A stretch of 64,000 nucleotides of DNA, taken from contig JAWKWA010000014.1 in NCBI GenBank assembly GCA_041397765.1, forward strand, positions 34,771 to 98,770, given 5' to 3'. Both the position numbers and the translations under genes were made by a program. Below the pieces are notes generated by a model. That model searched no databases. It had not been told where the DNA came from and saw only the letters and a list, made by a program, of their open reading frames with translations. Below, piece by piece: positions 25,147-33,832 of this stretch; within the stretch, counting starts at the first letter, position 1, and each line of letters opens with the position of its first letter. The DNA comes from JAWKWA01 sp041397765 (lineage in GTDB: Bacteria > Pseudomonadota > Alphaproteobacteria > Rhizobiales > Hyphomicrobiaceae).

Positions 25147-26261
25147 CAGATCGCCTGGACCTCGACCGAGGTGACGGGCGGCAGGTCGCGCACGATCGCC
25201 TGCCAGGTGTCGCCCTCGTCGGCCGAGCCGTAGACCTGACCGCCCGAGGTGCCGAAATAGATGCCGCAAGGGTCGAGCGTGTCGACCGCCATGGCATCGC
25301 GCAGCACGTTCACATAGCAGTCCTCCTGCGGCAGGCCGTTCGTCAGTGCCTCCCAGTCGTTGCCGCCCGAGCGGCTGCGATAGACGCGCAGCTTGCCGTC
25401 CGGGGGGAAGTGCTCGCTGTCGCTCTTGATCGGTACGACATAGATGGTTTCGGGCTCATGGGCGTGCACATCGACGACGAAACCGAAATCCGACGGCAGG
25501 TTGCCCGACACCTCGTGCCAGCTCTCGCCGGCATCGTCGGAGCGGCAGACGTCCCAGTGCTTCTGCATGAAGAGCGTGTCGGGGCGGCTCGGGTGTATGG
25601 CGATGTGGTGCACGCAATGACCGACCTCGGCATGGGGGTCGGGCAACTCGTAGGGCGAGACGAGGCCCTTGTTGATCGGCTTCCAGGTCTTGCCGAAGTC
25701 GTCGGTGCGGAAGGCGCCGGCGGCCGAGATCGCCACATACATGCGGCCGGCGACCTTGGGGTCGAGGAGGATGGTGTGCAGGCACATGCCGCCGGCGCCG
25801 GGCTGCCAATATTGGCCGCCGCCGTGGCCCCTGAGCCCGGTCAGCTCGTGCCAGCTTCCCGCGCCGTCGCTCGACTTGAAAAGGGCGGCGTCCTCGACGC
25901 CGGCATAGACCGTGTCGGGGTCCTTGAGATCGGGCTCGAGGTGCCAGACCCGTTTGAACTCCCAGGGGTGGGGCGAGCCGTCGTACCAGAGATGGGTGCC
26001 GACCTCGCCCTCATAGGCGAAGTCCTTGCCGACCGGGGCCCAGGTGCGGCCGCCGTCGTTCGAGCGCTGGATGATCTGGCCGAACCAGTCGCTCTGCTGG
26101 GAGGCATAGATGCGCTCGGGGTCGGCAGGCGAGCCCTTCAGGTGATAGACCTGCCAGCCGGCGAAATGGGGACCATCGACGGTCCAGGACTTGCGGGCGG
26201 CATCGGAGGTGATGACGAACGCGCCCTTGCGCGTGCCGACGAGCAGACGAACCTTGGTCAT
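25146..26261 (-). CDS. BNR/sialidase-like beta-propeller protein
   Basis: A 371-residue protein made of repeated beta-propeller blades with BNR/Asp-box motifs (SNDGGRTW, SSDGAGSW, TDDFGKTW, SDDAGESW, SRSGGNDW, SADEGDTW). It has no signal peptide, which is unusual for exported sialidase-like proteins and suggests a cytosolic role. Histidines and aspartates are numerous (HHIAIHPSRPDT, VDVHAHEPET). It is translationally coupled to the MoaD/ThiS-like gene downstream, implying a joint function. The AAGGA site upstream of 26261 supports the start. Confidence 0.85.
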   Translation of the reverse strand: MTKVRLLVGTRKGAFVITSDAARKSWTVDGPHFAGWQVYHLKGSPADPERIYASQQSDWFGQIIQRSNDGGRTWAPVGKDFAYEGEVGTHLWYDGSPHPWEFKRVWHLEPDLKDPDTVYAGVEDAALFKSSDGAGSWHELTGLRGHGGGQYWQPGAGGMCLHTILLDPKVAGRMYVAISAAGAFRTDDFGKTWKPINKGLVSPYELPDPHAEVGHCVHHIAIHPSRPDTLFMQKHWDVCRSDDAGESWHEVSGNLPSDFGFVVDVHAHEPETIYVVPIKSDSEHFPPDGKLRVYRSRSGGNDWEALTNGLPQEDCYVNVLRDAMAVDTLDPCGIYFGTSGGQVYGSADEGDTWQAIVRDLPPVTSVEVQAI

Positions 26262-26397
26262 GGGTTTTCGGTCCTTGAGGTGGGTCCCGCCTTGAAGGGG
26301 CTCTCGCGCTCCGAGGATGAGCAGGAACGGCAGGCCAAGCGAGGCTACAATTTCATCGCACTCACCGCCATCGGGGCAGTGGGTGCAGCGGTGCCGG

Positions 26398-26865
26398 TCA
26401 GGCAGGCGAGGCAAGCGCGGGTGGTATCGGATTTTCCGCCGTCTCGCGGTCCCAGGCCTGGGCGGCGATCCGCCAACGGCCGCCATCCTTGACCAGCAGC
26501 ATCATCTCGACATTGCGGCCTTTCTCCAAGCCGTTCTCGGTGCTCTCGCAGACGACGACGGCCACCGCCACCGATCCGAAGATGCGCATATCGGTGCCGA
26601 TCACCTGCTCGTCGAAGGAGGGAAGCGACGTCCGGGCGAGGTCGCTCATACGCGTGCAGAACTCTTCGAGCGAGCGACGGGCAACGGGTCGGGCGGCGGG
26701 AAAGAGGCTCGCGGCGGCGAGGAAATCGCTCTTGAAAGCCGCGACGTCCGGTCCCGAACCCGGCGACCAGGACATGCTCGCGAATTGCCGTTCGATGAGC
26801 TCGACTATCGCCCGCTCGTCCGCCGCCGCAGCATCCATTGGCGCCCCCGAAATGTCCGCACTCAT
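26398..26865 (-). CDS. SnoaL-like/DUF4440-type protein
   Basis: A 155-residue alpha+beta-barrel (NTF2-like) protein: ERAIVELIERQFASMSWSPGSGPDVAAFKSDFL, a central helix, VAVAVVVCESTENGLEKGRNVEMMLLVKDGGRWRIAAQAWD near the end. The final 'GGRWRIAAQAWD' strand is typical of SgcJ/DUF4440 and SnoaL-like proteins. No catalytic residues can be assigned. The start is uncertain: ATG at 26865 or at 26838, neither with a strong ribosome site. Confidence 0.7.
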   Translation of the reverse strand: MSADISGAPMDAAAADERAIVELIERQFASMSWSPGSGPDVAAFKSDFLAAASLFPAARPVARRSLEEFCTRMSDLARTSLPSFDEQVIGTDMRIFGSVAVAVVVCESTENGLEKGRNVEMMLLVKDGGRWRIAAQAWDRETAENPIPPALASPA

Positions 26866-27207
26866 GCCCTTGTCCACGCGAGGTCGCGCGGATGGATTAT
26901 CGCTGCAACCGAGAGGGGGCCGGCGCGGTTCCATTGCTGGGCGCTAACGCGAACCGGGCCCTGGCGCTGGCGCCGACCGGGATCTTGGGCTTGCGCCGAC
27001 GGGGACCTGCCTATGCGCGGAGCGGACAAGCCGGGCGGGGCGCACTGAAGCGCCGCGTCCGGGACTTGCCCGTCGTCATGGAGGCCCGTCGTCATGGTGG
27101 CCCGTCGTCATGGAGGCCGGTCTGTCATTGAGGCCGGTCCCTCCCGTGGGGCCGGCTCCTCATCTGGTGAGCGGGACTACCGGCCAAACGGCGGGCCCCG
27201 TCCCACT
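26866..27207. other. Intergenic region with a 16-bp tandem repeat
   Basis: These 342 bases hold the 3 x 16-bp tandem repeat listed below and no supported ORF. The flanking genes are both on the minus strand. Confidence 0.4.
27069..27116 (+). repeat. Three tandem 16-bp units
   Basis: Units CCCGTCGTCATGGAGG at 27069-27084, 27085-27100 and 27101-27116. The middle one differs at one base (GTGG for GAGG). A related GGTCTGTCATTGAGG follows at 27118. It is a slippage-type minisatellite, 3' of the Cys-rich secreted protein gene. Confidence 0.85.
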
Positions 27208-28539
27208 CTACTTCTTGACCTGGCAGAAGGCGGGGCCACTCGCGGCCTGGGCCGAGGATTGACCGGCATCCTCGCACAGACCGAGGCCGAACTCCTTGAA
27301 GGCGCGCACCGTCGCGTCGTCGAACCTCTGATTGTCGAGGGCGTCCGAGATGTGAAACGAGGTGCCGGTGCACTCGACACTCTTCTTGGCGGCAAGCGAG
27401 GCGGCGTCCTTCTTCTTGCGGGTCGCGTCCAGCGTGCCGAGCGTGCCCGAGGCGTCAGCGGCTCCCGCTTCGACATAGGCGCCGGTCGTGCTGGCGACCA
27501 GCAGAGCAAGATTGGTCAGACGCTGATAGAGAGCCTCGGCCTTGGGCTTGTAAGTGTCCTCGTCGAACCCTTTCCTGCCGGCCTTGTCGACGTGGCGAGC
27601 GGCGGTGCAGATATCCTGGGCGAGGCTGGTGGTGCCGCCCATGATGAGCGACCGGAAATCGCCCGTGACGGCATGCAGGCCCGCCGGAGTGAGGCGCGTG
27701 ACATCATAGGCCTTGTCCGAGCCTGTCGCGGCAAAGAGGCCGGCATAGGCATCGAAGCCCGTCCCCTTGCCCTTGAAGCCGACGAGGTTCGCATCGCTGT
27801 AGCCTTCGGCGCGGGTGTAGTTCACGAACCACACTGCCGCCCGCAGCAGGTACCAGTCGCTGTACTCGCTGCAGGTCTGGCAGGAGGCGCGCGAGGTTGT
27901 GGCGATGCGCTGGATCTGCTCGAAAGTGGTGTCGCGCGCCTCGATCAGCCGGCAGAGAGCCTGCTCCCTGGTGCGGGCCTGCTTCTCGGCATCGGCGAGG
28001 CCGAAATTGCCGAGAGCGTACCAATCCTGCCATTTGGCGGCATCGGCGACTTTGGCCGCCGTCAGCGCCGCCGTCGTCGCGGCGATGCAGGGCTCGGCGG
28101 CGTTGCCCTCGCTCTTGATCGCGCAGTCGAGGCCCTGGATCGCGAGATTGACCATGTTGCCGGCCATGCCGATGCCCTTGGCATCCTTGGTCATCCAGTC
28201 GGTCGCGACGGTCGCGAGATTGCAGACCTCGTCGTCCTTCCAGGCATCGTCGGCTGGGCTCGCCGTCTGCTGCTCCTGCTTCACCGCCTCGTCGCCCCAG
28301 CACTGCTTCCAGCCCGAGCAGGCTCCCTCCTTGTTGTTCTGGTAGAAGAGCAGCGTCTTGCAGAAACCGGGCGATTTCGGCTGCTCGACGGCGACGTCCT
28401 TGCCGTCCTTGTCCTTGCGCATGCCGAGGCACTCATTGTCCTTCAGCGATGCCGGCTTGGTGTCGGCGAGCGCGACAGTGCCCGAGAGCAGAAGACCGGC
28501 GATTGCCGTGAGGATACCGATACGAAGGCTGCCAACCAT
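27208..28539 (-). CDS. Cysteine-rich secreted protein of unknown function
   Basis: A 443-residue protein with a good signal peptide (LRIGILTAIAGLLLSGTVALA, cleavage before DTKPA). The mature protein is mainly helical and contains about a dozen cysteines, several in pairs (GFCK...GACSGWKQCWGDE; ASCQTCSEYSDW), which suggests a disulfide-bonded periplasmic or surface protein. A perfect GGGAGG ribosome site precedes the ATG. It is last in a minus-strand series with a PG-binding-like secreted protein and a membrane DUF2235 hydrolase. I do not recognise a family. Confidence 0.7.
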   Translation of the reverse strand: MVGSLRIGILTAIAGLLLSGTVALADTKPASLKDNECLGMRKDKDGKDVAVEQPKSPGFCKTLLFYQNNKEGACSGWKQCWGDEAVKQEQQTASPADDAWKDDEVCNLATVATDWMTKDAKGIGMAGNMVNLAIQGLDCAIKSEGNAAEPCIAATTAALTAAKVADAAKWQDWYALGNFGLADAEKQARTREQALCRLIEARDTTFEQIQRIATTSRASCQTCSEYSDWYLLRAAVWFVNYTRAEGYSDANLVGFKGKGTGFDAYAGLFAATGSDKAYDVTRLTPAGLHAVTGDFRSLIMGGTTSLAQDICTAARHVDKAGRKGFDEDTYKPKAEALYQRLTNLALLVASTTGAYVEAGAADASGTLGTLDATRKKKDAASLAAKKSVECTGTSFHISDALDNQRFDDATVRAFKEFGLGLCEDAGQSSAQAASGPAFCQVKK

Positions 28540-28609
28540 TTTTCATTCCTCCCTTACGCAATACGGATCGGGGGCTCGCCGCCACGACCGGAGAGCCGAA
28601 GTCGGTCGA

Positions 28610-29773
28610 TCACTTGAAGGCGCTGTAATCGGGAACCTGATGGCCAAGACCGTCGAAAGCGGCCCGGCAATTCTGGTCGAAGAAGGCCCGTGACACGAAG
28701 GTCTCGGCGAAGTCGCTCTCGTCGTCGGCGGGCGTGCGTTGCGGCAGAGCCGCGAAGGCGGCGAGAATGGTCTGCAGATCGGTGATCGCCTCGTCGCTGT
28801 CTTTCCTCTCGGCGGCACTCCACTGCAAAATGATCTCCGCCGCGTCCTCGATCGCCCTGAAGGTCACATTGCGCTTGACGACGAAGTAGCGGTTCCGCGG
28901 ATCGACGAGGACGCCGGTCGCGGTGCCGGCCCCGGCAACGAGCACATGGTAGAGGCCGAGCAGCCTGCATCGCCGGCAGGAGAAGTCGCTACCGGCGCCG
29001 AGATAGAGGGTCTGCCGGAGGATCTGCTCGGGCAGGCCGAAGAGCGGTGTCAGGACCAGATTGGGATCGTAGGCGGCGCCCGGCTTGCTGACGAGGCCGA
29101 CACCCTCGGAAAGAAGCGGGAAATAGCCATAGAAGGCAAGCCCGCCGGGATCGACGACCTTGCCGTCGGCATCTTTGAGCTCGGGGACCTGGAGGCTGCT
29201 GACCTCGTTGGCGGCATCGAGAAGCGTGCGCAGGCCGAGGAACCTATTGCGCGCCTCTTCGTCCGGCAGCCTCGCCCGGATCGCGGCATCGTGCTCGGTG
29301 ATCCACTTGTCGCGGGCCGCGTCGATGTCGCAGAGGGCGAAGACAGGCTTCGGCGGCACCGCCGCCTTAACCTTGCAGGCACCACTGCCCTTGTCGTCCG
29401 GATCGTATTTCTTGAGGAGTGCGACCACGTCCCCGACGGGCTCTGTGCCGGCGTAGCTTTCCTTGGTGGCGGAGAGAAAGGCGCTGAAGGCGTCCGGGCC
29501 GGTGCTCGAGCGGTTGCTGCCCCAGAACCCATCGATGTCGCCCGACAGGCAGCCCAGCCGTGTGAGCTGGTACTGAACGGCTTCGGCGGGCTTCTGGAAG
29601 CGCTGATACTGCTTCTGGCGCCAATCGACGGCGGATTTCAGCTGATCGGCGGTAAGAACAGGCTCCTTGCCGGCCTCATATGGGTAGGCATCCGCCCTGG
29701 GAGGACCTGCGAAACTGACGAACGCAGCCACCAACGTCCCGACCAACATGGCCAGGTACACACGTCCCGACAT
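28610..29773 (-). CDS. Secreted protein with an N-terminal peptidoglycan-binding-like module
   Basis: A 387-residue exported protein (signal MSGRVYLAMLVGTLVAAFVSFAG...). Residues about 55-100 look like a PG_binding_1 module: VQYQLTRLGCLSGDIDGFWGS...DAFSAFL. The rest (residues 130-387) is unknown, with a CRRCRLLGLYHVL segment that puts two Cys in a C-x-x-C arrangement. It would sit in the periplasm, possibly at the wall. It lies 70 bases upstream of the Cys-rich secreted gene and 220 bases downstream of the DUF2235 gene, all on one strand. Confidence 0.65.
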   Translation of the reverse strand: MSGRVYLAMLVGTLVAAFVSFAGPPRADAYPYEAGKEPVLTADQLKSAVDWRQKQYQRFQKPAEAVQYQLTRLGCLSGDIDGFWGSNRSSTGPDAFSAFLSATKESYAGTEPVGDVVALLKKYDPDDKGSGACKVKAAVPPKPVFALCDIDAARDKWITEHDAAIRARLPDEEARNRFLGLRTLLDAANEVSSLQVPELKDADGKVVDPGGLAFYGYFPLLSEGVGLVSKPGAAYDPNLVLTPLFGLPEQILRQTLYLGAGSDFSCRRCRLLGLYHVLVAGAGTATGVLVDPRNRYFVVKRNVTFRAIEDAAEIILQWSAAERKDSDEAITDLQTILAAFAALPQRTPADDESDFAETFVSRAFFDQNCRAAFDGLGHQVPDYSAFK

Positions 29774-29993
29774 AGCCTTACTCCCTCGACCCACCTGATA
29801 TTCTTATGGACGCTGTCGCCCAAATCGCGGGACTCTTCCCCCAAAAAGGAAGCCACCCGACAGGCAAGACACGCGGCAATCCCCCGATTGCGTAAGGTCA
29901 TTCTGAGGATAATGGCGTCAGTACCAAGGCAAGGCAAGCCCTTATTCCAGATGAGCCGGACCGGCGGCGCGCAGTGGTGAGCGGAACGGTGGA

Positions 29994-32286
29994 TCAGGTA
30001 TTCGCTGTCGAGGCTGCCGATGATCTGCCGATCCTGATATTCGCCAGCGTCTCGGTGGCAGGTGCAGGGCTGCGACTGGTGACCACCTCGTCCCAGTATT
30101 GCGGGAAACGGGTCAAGCGGAGTTTGCCGGCGAATTCGACGACCTTGCCGCGCTCGACTTCGGAAAGCGACTGCGTCTTCTCGAGCGTGTCCACCTTCTC
30201 GGTGATCAGTTTGCGTTTGGCGTCGAGGGCGTCGTTGAGGTCGAACAGGCTCTGGGGCGCATAGACGGGGAGCGATTTCGTCATCCGCTCGAATACGCTC
30301 GCCGAGATCACGGCGTGCAGGGGGAGCTGGCGCGGCCGGTAGGTGAACATCCTCGAGACATAGCTGCGGAGCTGACCGAGCGTGTCGGGGTAGATGAGGG
30401 TGGTCGCGGCCGTCGCCCTGGCGGCCGCCGCAGAATCGAGCCCGTTCGCCGCATCGAGGATGACGCCCCAGCTCTCCTCGCCGGGCGCCGAGGAGCCGTC
30501 GGCGGCATAGCCGCTCGAGATGCGCCGGAGCAAGAAATCGAACGGCACGTCCGACAGACGGTCTGTCGCCCAGCCGCCCCCGACGCCGGCATGGCCGCCG
30601 GCGAACCAGACCTCGACGATGCGCTCGGGTCGGATCGGATCGGGATCCATCAGCGTCGGCTCGAACTCCTGCCGCTCCTCGTCGAGGGCGAGCATGTGAT
30701 AGGCCTGCCTGACATTGTCGGGCACCGAGAGATCGTGGAGCAGATTGAGCTGCTGGAAATTGATCCCGGCGATGGTCTTGGCGATGCCGAACGAGCCGAC
30801 CGTGTCGAAGCAGCCGAGCACGTCGATGTCGACCTTGTTGACGGTCTTGGAGGGCCAGATGGTCCAGTGGCGCCCGAACAGGCGGAGCGACCAGATCGAT
30901 TTGGGTGCGCCGCGCTTGTCGATCATGCCAGACAGGATGCGGGCGCTGGCGGCGCCGCGGCTGAAGCCGAAGATGTAGAGCCGGTCGCCCGGGCGCCAGA
31001 CGCGCATGACGTCGAGATAGGCACGCTCGATGATGCCGGCGGCGCCGAAGCCGGTCGCCTGCGCGAGCGTGCCCATCAGGGGATCGTTGTCGTATTTGTT
31101 GCCGATGCCGGTGTAGTAGAGCGCGACCTGGCGATCCTTGTAGGTCTTGCAGAGCGTGGCGTCGAACCGGCCGGTCGGGGCGAAGCTGCCGCCGGCATCG
31201 GCCTTCAGCATCCGGAAGAGCTTGAAGATGTTGGTCTGGGCGCTGAGGCCCATATCGTACTGGTCGGGCGTGTTGCTGGTGCCGTCGAGACAGACGACGA
31301 TGTTCTTCGGCGCCTTGCCGGTCCAGGTCGGATTGACCTTCAGCAGGTAGTAGAGGAATGGCAGGCCGAGCACGACGACGTTCCAGTGCCGCCAGTCGAG
31401 ATAGTCGAACTTGAAGAATTGTCGCGAGACGATGGCGATGCCGAGGGCGGCGAGGCCGTACCAGACGACGCGGTTCCAGGCGGCGACAGGGACGAAGCTG
31501 ACAAAGCGTGGCGGGGCGGCGGAGTGGCGGCGGAGCCGGCTCGCGAGGAGGACGACGACGAGCTGGGCGACGAGGAAACTCGATATGCCGGAGGCCAGCC
31601 AGTCGGCCGAGGTCTGCTCGGTCAGTCGACGTGCCGATGCGGCCGGTCAGCGAGCGGAACAGCATGAAGGCGACGAAGGCCATGCCGAACCAGGTCCAGA
31701 ACGACCGTCGGTAGATCATGCCGGCGATGCCGGGCACGAGCGCGAAGGCGAGCGCCGTCAGCAGGCTCCACAAGGTGGTGGTCCAGTGCGAGCCGAAGGC
31801 GGTGGCGATGTCCTCGAGGAAGAGCTTCACGAGGGCCGGAAACATGCGGCCGAGATAGCGCGCCGTCGCCTCGTTGTCGCCGGCGTAGAGATTCTCGAAG
31901 GACGAGAGCGGCATCTCGTTCCAGAAATCGCGCTTCTGGAAGTCGTCGCGCAATTTCGCGCGCATGGCGAGATCGTGGCCGTGGGCGGCGCACAGGGCGC
32001 GATAGTTGGCCGGCTCGACAGGGAGATCGGCAGAGCCGGTGGCGGTGGTCGCGGCAGGGCCGGCGACGGCACTGCAGGAGCGCTCGAACTCGGCGAGCAG
32101 CAGCTCGCGGCTCGGCGGCAGCCAGTAGGCGATGAAGATGATGCCGGCGACGACGAGCAGGAGAAACGGGACGAATTTGGAGCCCTTGCTGACCTTCAAG
32201 AGGGCGGTGACGTCCTGGCCCGTCGTCGCGTCGGACGCAACGTTCTCACCGACCTTTGCACCGACTTGGGCACCGACCTTAGACAT
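29994..32286 (-). pseudogene. Membrane-anchored DUF2235 (Tle1-like) alpha/beta hydrolase, frameshifted
   Basis: Two adjoining frames form one gene of about 763 codons. The upstream frame (32286 to about 31624) encodes a short leader, a TM helix (FVPFLLLVVAGIIFIAYWL), a globular segment, and two more TM helices. It then loses coding character after GRIGTST. From about 31620 the next frame continues with three TM helices (SSFLVAQLVVVLLA; VVWYGLAALGIAIV; VVLGLPFLYYLL) and a full DUF2235 hydrolase: NIVVCLDGTSNTP, the nucleophile motif FGFSRGAASAR, LGCFDTVGSFG and VWFAGGHAGVGG. Skipping one base (an extra A at 31624, T on the coding strand) restores the frame. The hydrolase half alone, 29994-31373 from a GTG, is intact. 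It is either a recent inactivation or an assembly error. Confidence 0.75.
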
Positions 32287-32539
32287 CCGACGCAAACCCC
32301 AGCTCGACACGTGCTTGCCGGCAGCAATGCCATCGCGGCGATCTGTCAGGCATGAATGGCCGACAGGCTCCGCCCGATATGCTCGGGATGCGAGATTGGA
32401 CCCTCGGGATGGGATAGAAAACTACGTAATGATCTCAGAGACACGCATTCCCACCGGGTGTTGCAACGCGGCCGCGCACTCGCCCGATGCGTGTAGCGAT
32501 CCCGATTGCCGGCAGGCACGGTCCGGGGCCGCCTGAAGC

Positions 32540-33598
32540 TCAGCGCCGCCGGGCCCTGCCGGAATCGGGGTCGACCTGCAAGGCCGAGACGTCGACGGCC
32601 TCGAAGTCGGCGCCCTTGAGGCGGCGCAGCTCGGCGAGCCGATCGTTGTTCCAGCGATCATCCGGCGCACCGGTGATGAACCAGGGCGAGCCGTTGTCGG
32701 CGAGCATCATGCCGTAGGTCTGGAGTGCCCTCAGGATCACCTGGACCTCGGGCGAGAAGCCGGAGAGGTCGTAGTCGGCCCGCAGGCGGAAGCGCTGGCC
32801 CATGGCGGGAAGCGCCGGATCGTCGTCGTCGGAGGCGAAATGGCGGGCGGGCCAGACATAGGCGCTGCGCGTGCGCGGCGCGGTGAAGCGCAGGGCGTGA
32901 CGGATCTCGCCGTCGGCCACCTCGTCGTAACGGACGAGACCGGGGAAGATCGGCAGGCCGCTCGCATCAGCGCTCGTCCAGCCATCGACGCGCAGCTCGT
33001 GGCCCTCGAGGTCGAAGCGGGCGGCGGCGATGGCGCTCCAGCTTCCGTCGCTGCGGGGCGCGGCCTTGTAGAGCTCGTAGAGCGTGCAGCTCTCCTCCTG
33101 GACGACGATGACATGGCGGTCGCCGGTGCTTTCGCGCCCGCCCTCGATCGGGGCGTCGGCCGGGATCGGATAGGGGCCCTTGTCGCTCTCCCCGGCAATC
33201 GGCGTCTCGCCGCCCACGGGGGTGAAACGGATGCGCACCTTCGGCTGCTTCATCGGCACGACGACGAAGGGCATACCGATCGGGCCACCTTCATAGAGAC
33301 CGGCGCCGAAGTCGGGCCAGGCCGGCTTGTCGGCGCCGATGCTCGCCACATAGTCGTCCGAGCGCGGATGCACGGGCAGATGGTCGATCGGGGTGTTCCA
33401 GATGCTGTCGGCGGGAAAGACCCGGCAGCCGGAGATGGTCGGCGAGGTCGCCAGGGAGCGTCCGTCGGTCTCGGCCGTGGCGTTGGGGGCGGTGTCGGGG
33501 CTGCCGGGCGAGGCGCCATCGTCGGCCGACAGCGGTGTCGCCGTCGCAAGCGCAAGCAAGGCGGCGAGGAGAAAGGCGGGAGGCCGCGCGATCTTCAT
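32540..33598 (-). CDS. Secreted protein of unknown function
   Basis: A 352-residue exported protein (signal MKIARPPAFLLAALLALATATPLSA). The mature part begins CRVFPADSIWNTPIDHLPVHPRS and contains GGPIGMPFVVVP, EESCTLYELY and a C-terminal TYGMMLADNGSPWFITGAPDDRW. This pattern recurs in secreted proteins of actinobacteria and proteobacteria that are annotated only as hypothetical; the closing segment suggests a carbohydrate-active or adhesin-like jelly-roll, but I cannot name a family. Monocistronic on the minus strand. Confidence 0.7.
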   Translation of the reverse strand: MKIARPPAFLLAALLALATATPLSADDGASPGSPDTAPNATAETDGRSLATSPTISGCRVFPADSIWNTPIDHLPVHPRSDDYVASIGADKPAWPDFGAGLYEGGPIGMPFVVVPMKQPKVRIRFTPVGGETPIAGESDKGPYPIPADAPIEGGRESTGDRHVIVVQEESCTLYELYKAAPRSDGSWSAIAAARFDLEGHELRVDGWTSADASGLPIFPGLVRYDEVADGEIRHALRFTAPRTRSAYVWPARHFASDDDDPALPAMGQRFRLRADYDLSGFSPEVQVILRALQTYGMMLADNGSPWFITGAPDDRWNNDRLAELRRLKGADFEAVDVSALQVDPDSGRARRR

Positions 33599-33832
33599 GG
33601 TTCGGGCTTTCTCGGATTCGAGGCCGTTCGGGATGCGGGCAAGATGCGAGCATCGGAACGGTGACGCCGATCCGGAGACGAGCTCCGACCGATCAGGTGA
33701 TCGACGACCGCCGAGCACCGTCTTCTAGCGCAAGCCGGGCGAGGGCGGAACGGGGTGGCGTGTAACAGTCCAGCACAGGCGGGCAGGCCCGGTGAGGGGA
33801 CGTCCCCCGCGGGTCGAGACCACCGCCGATCC

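Noticed and set aside
29638..31620. The long continuation of the upstream DUF2235 frame (890 codons in total)
   Set aside because: After 31624 it becomes Arg/Pro-rich shadow sequence, while the neighbouring frame carries all DUF2235 motifs; I treat it as a frameshift, not as a long protein.
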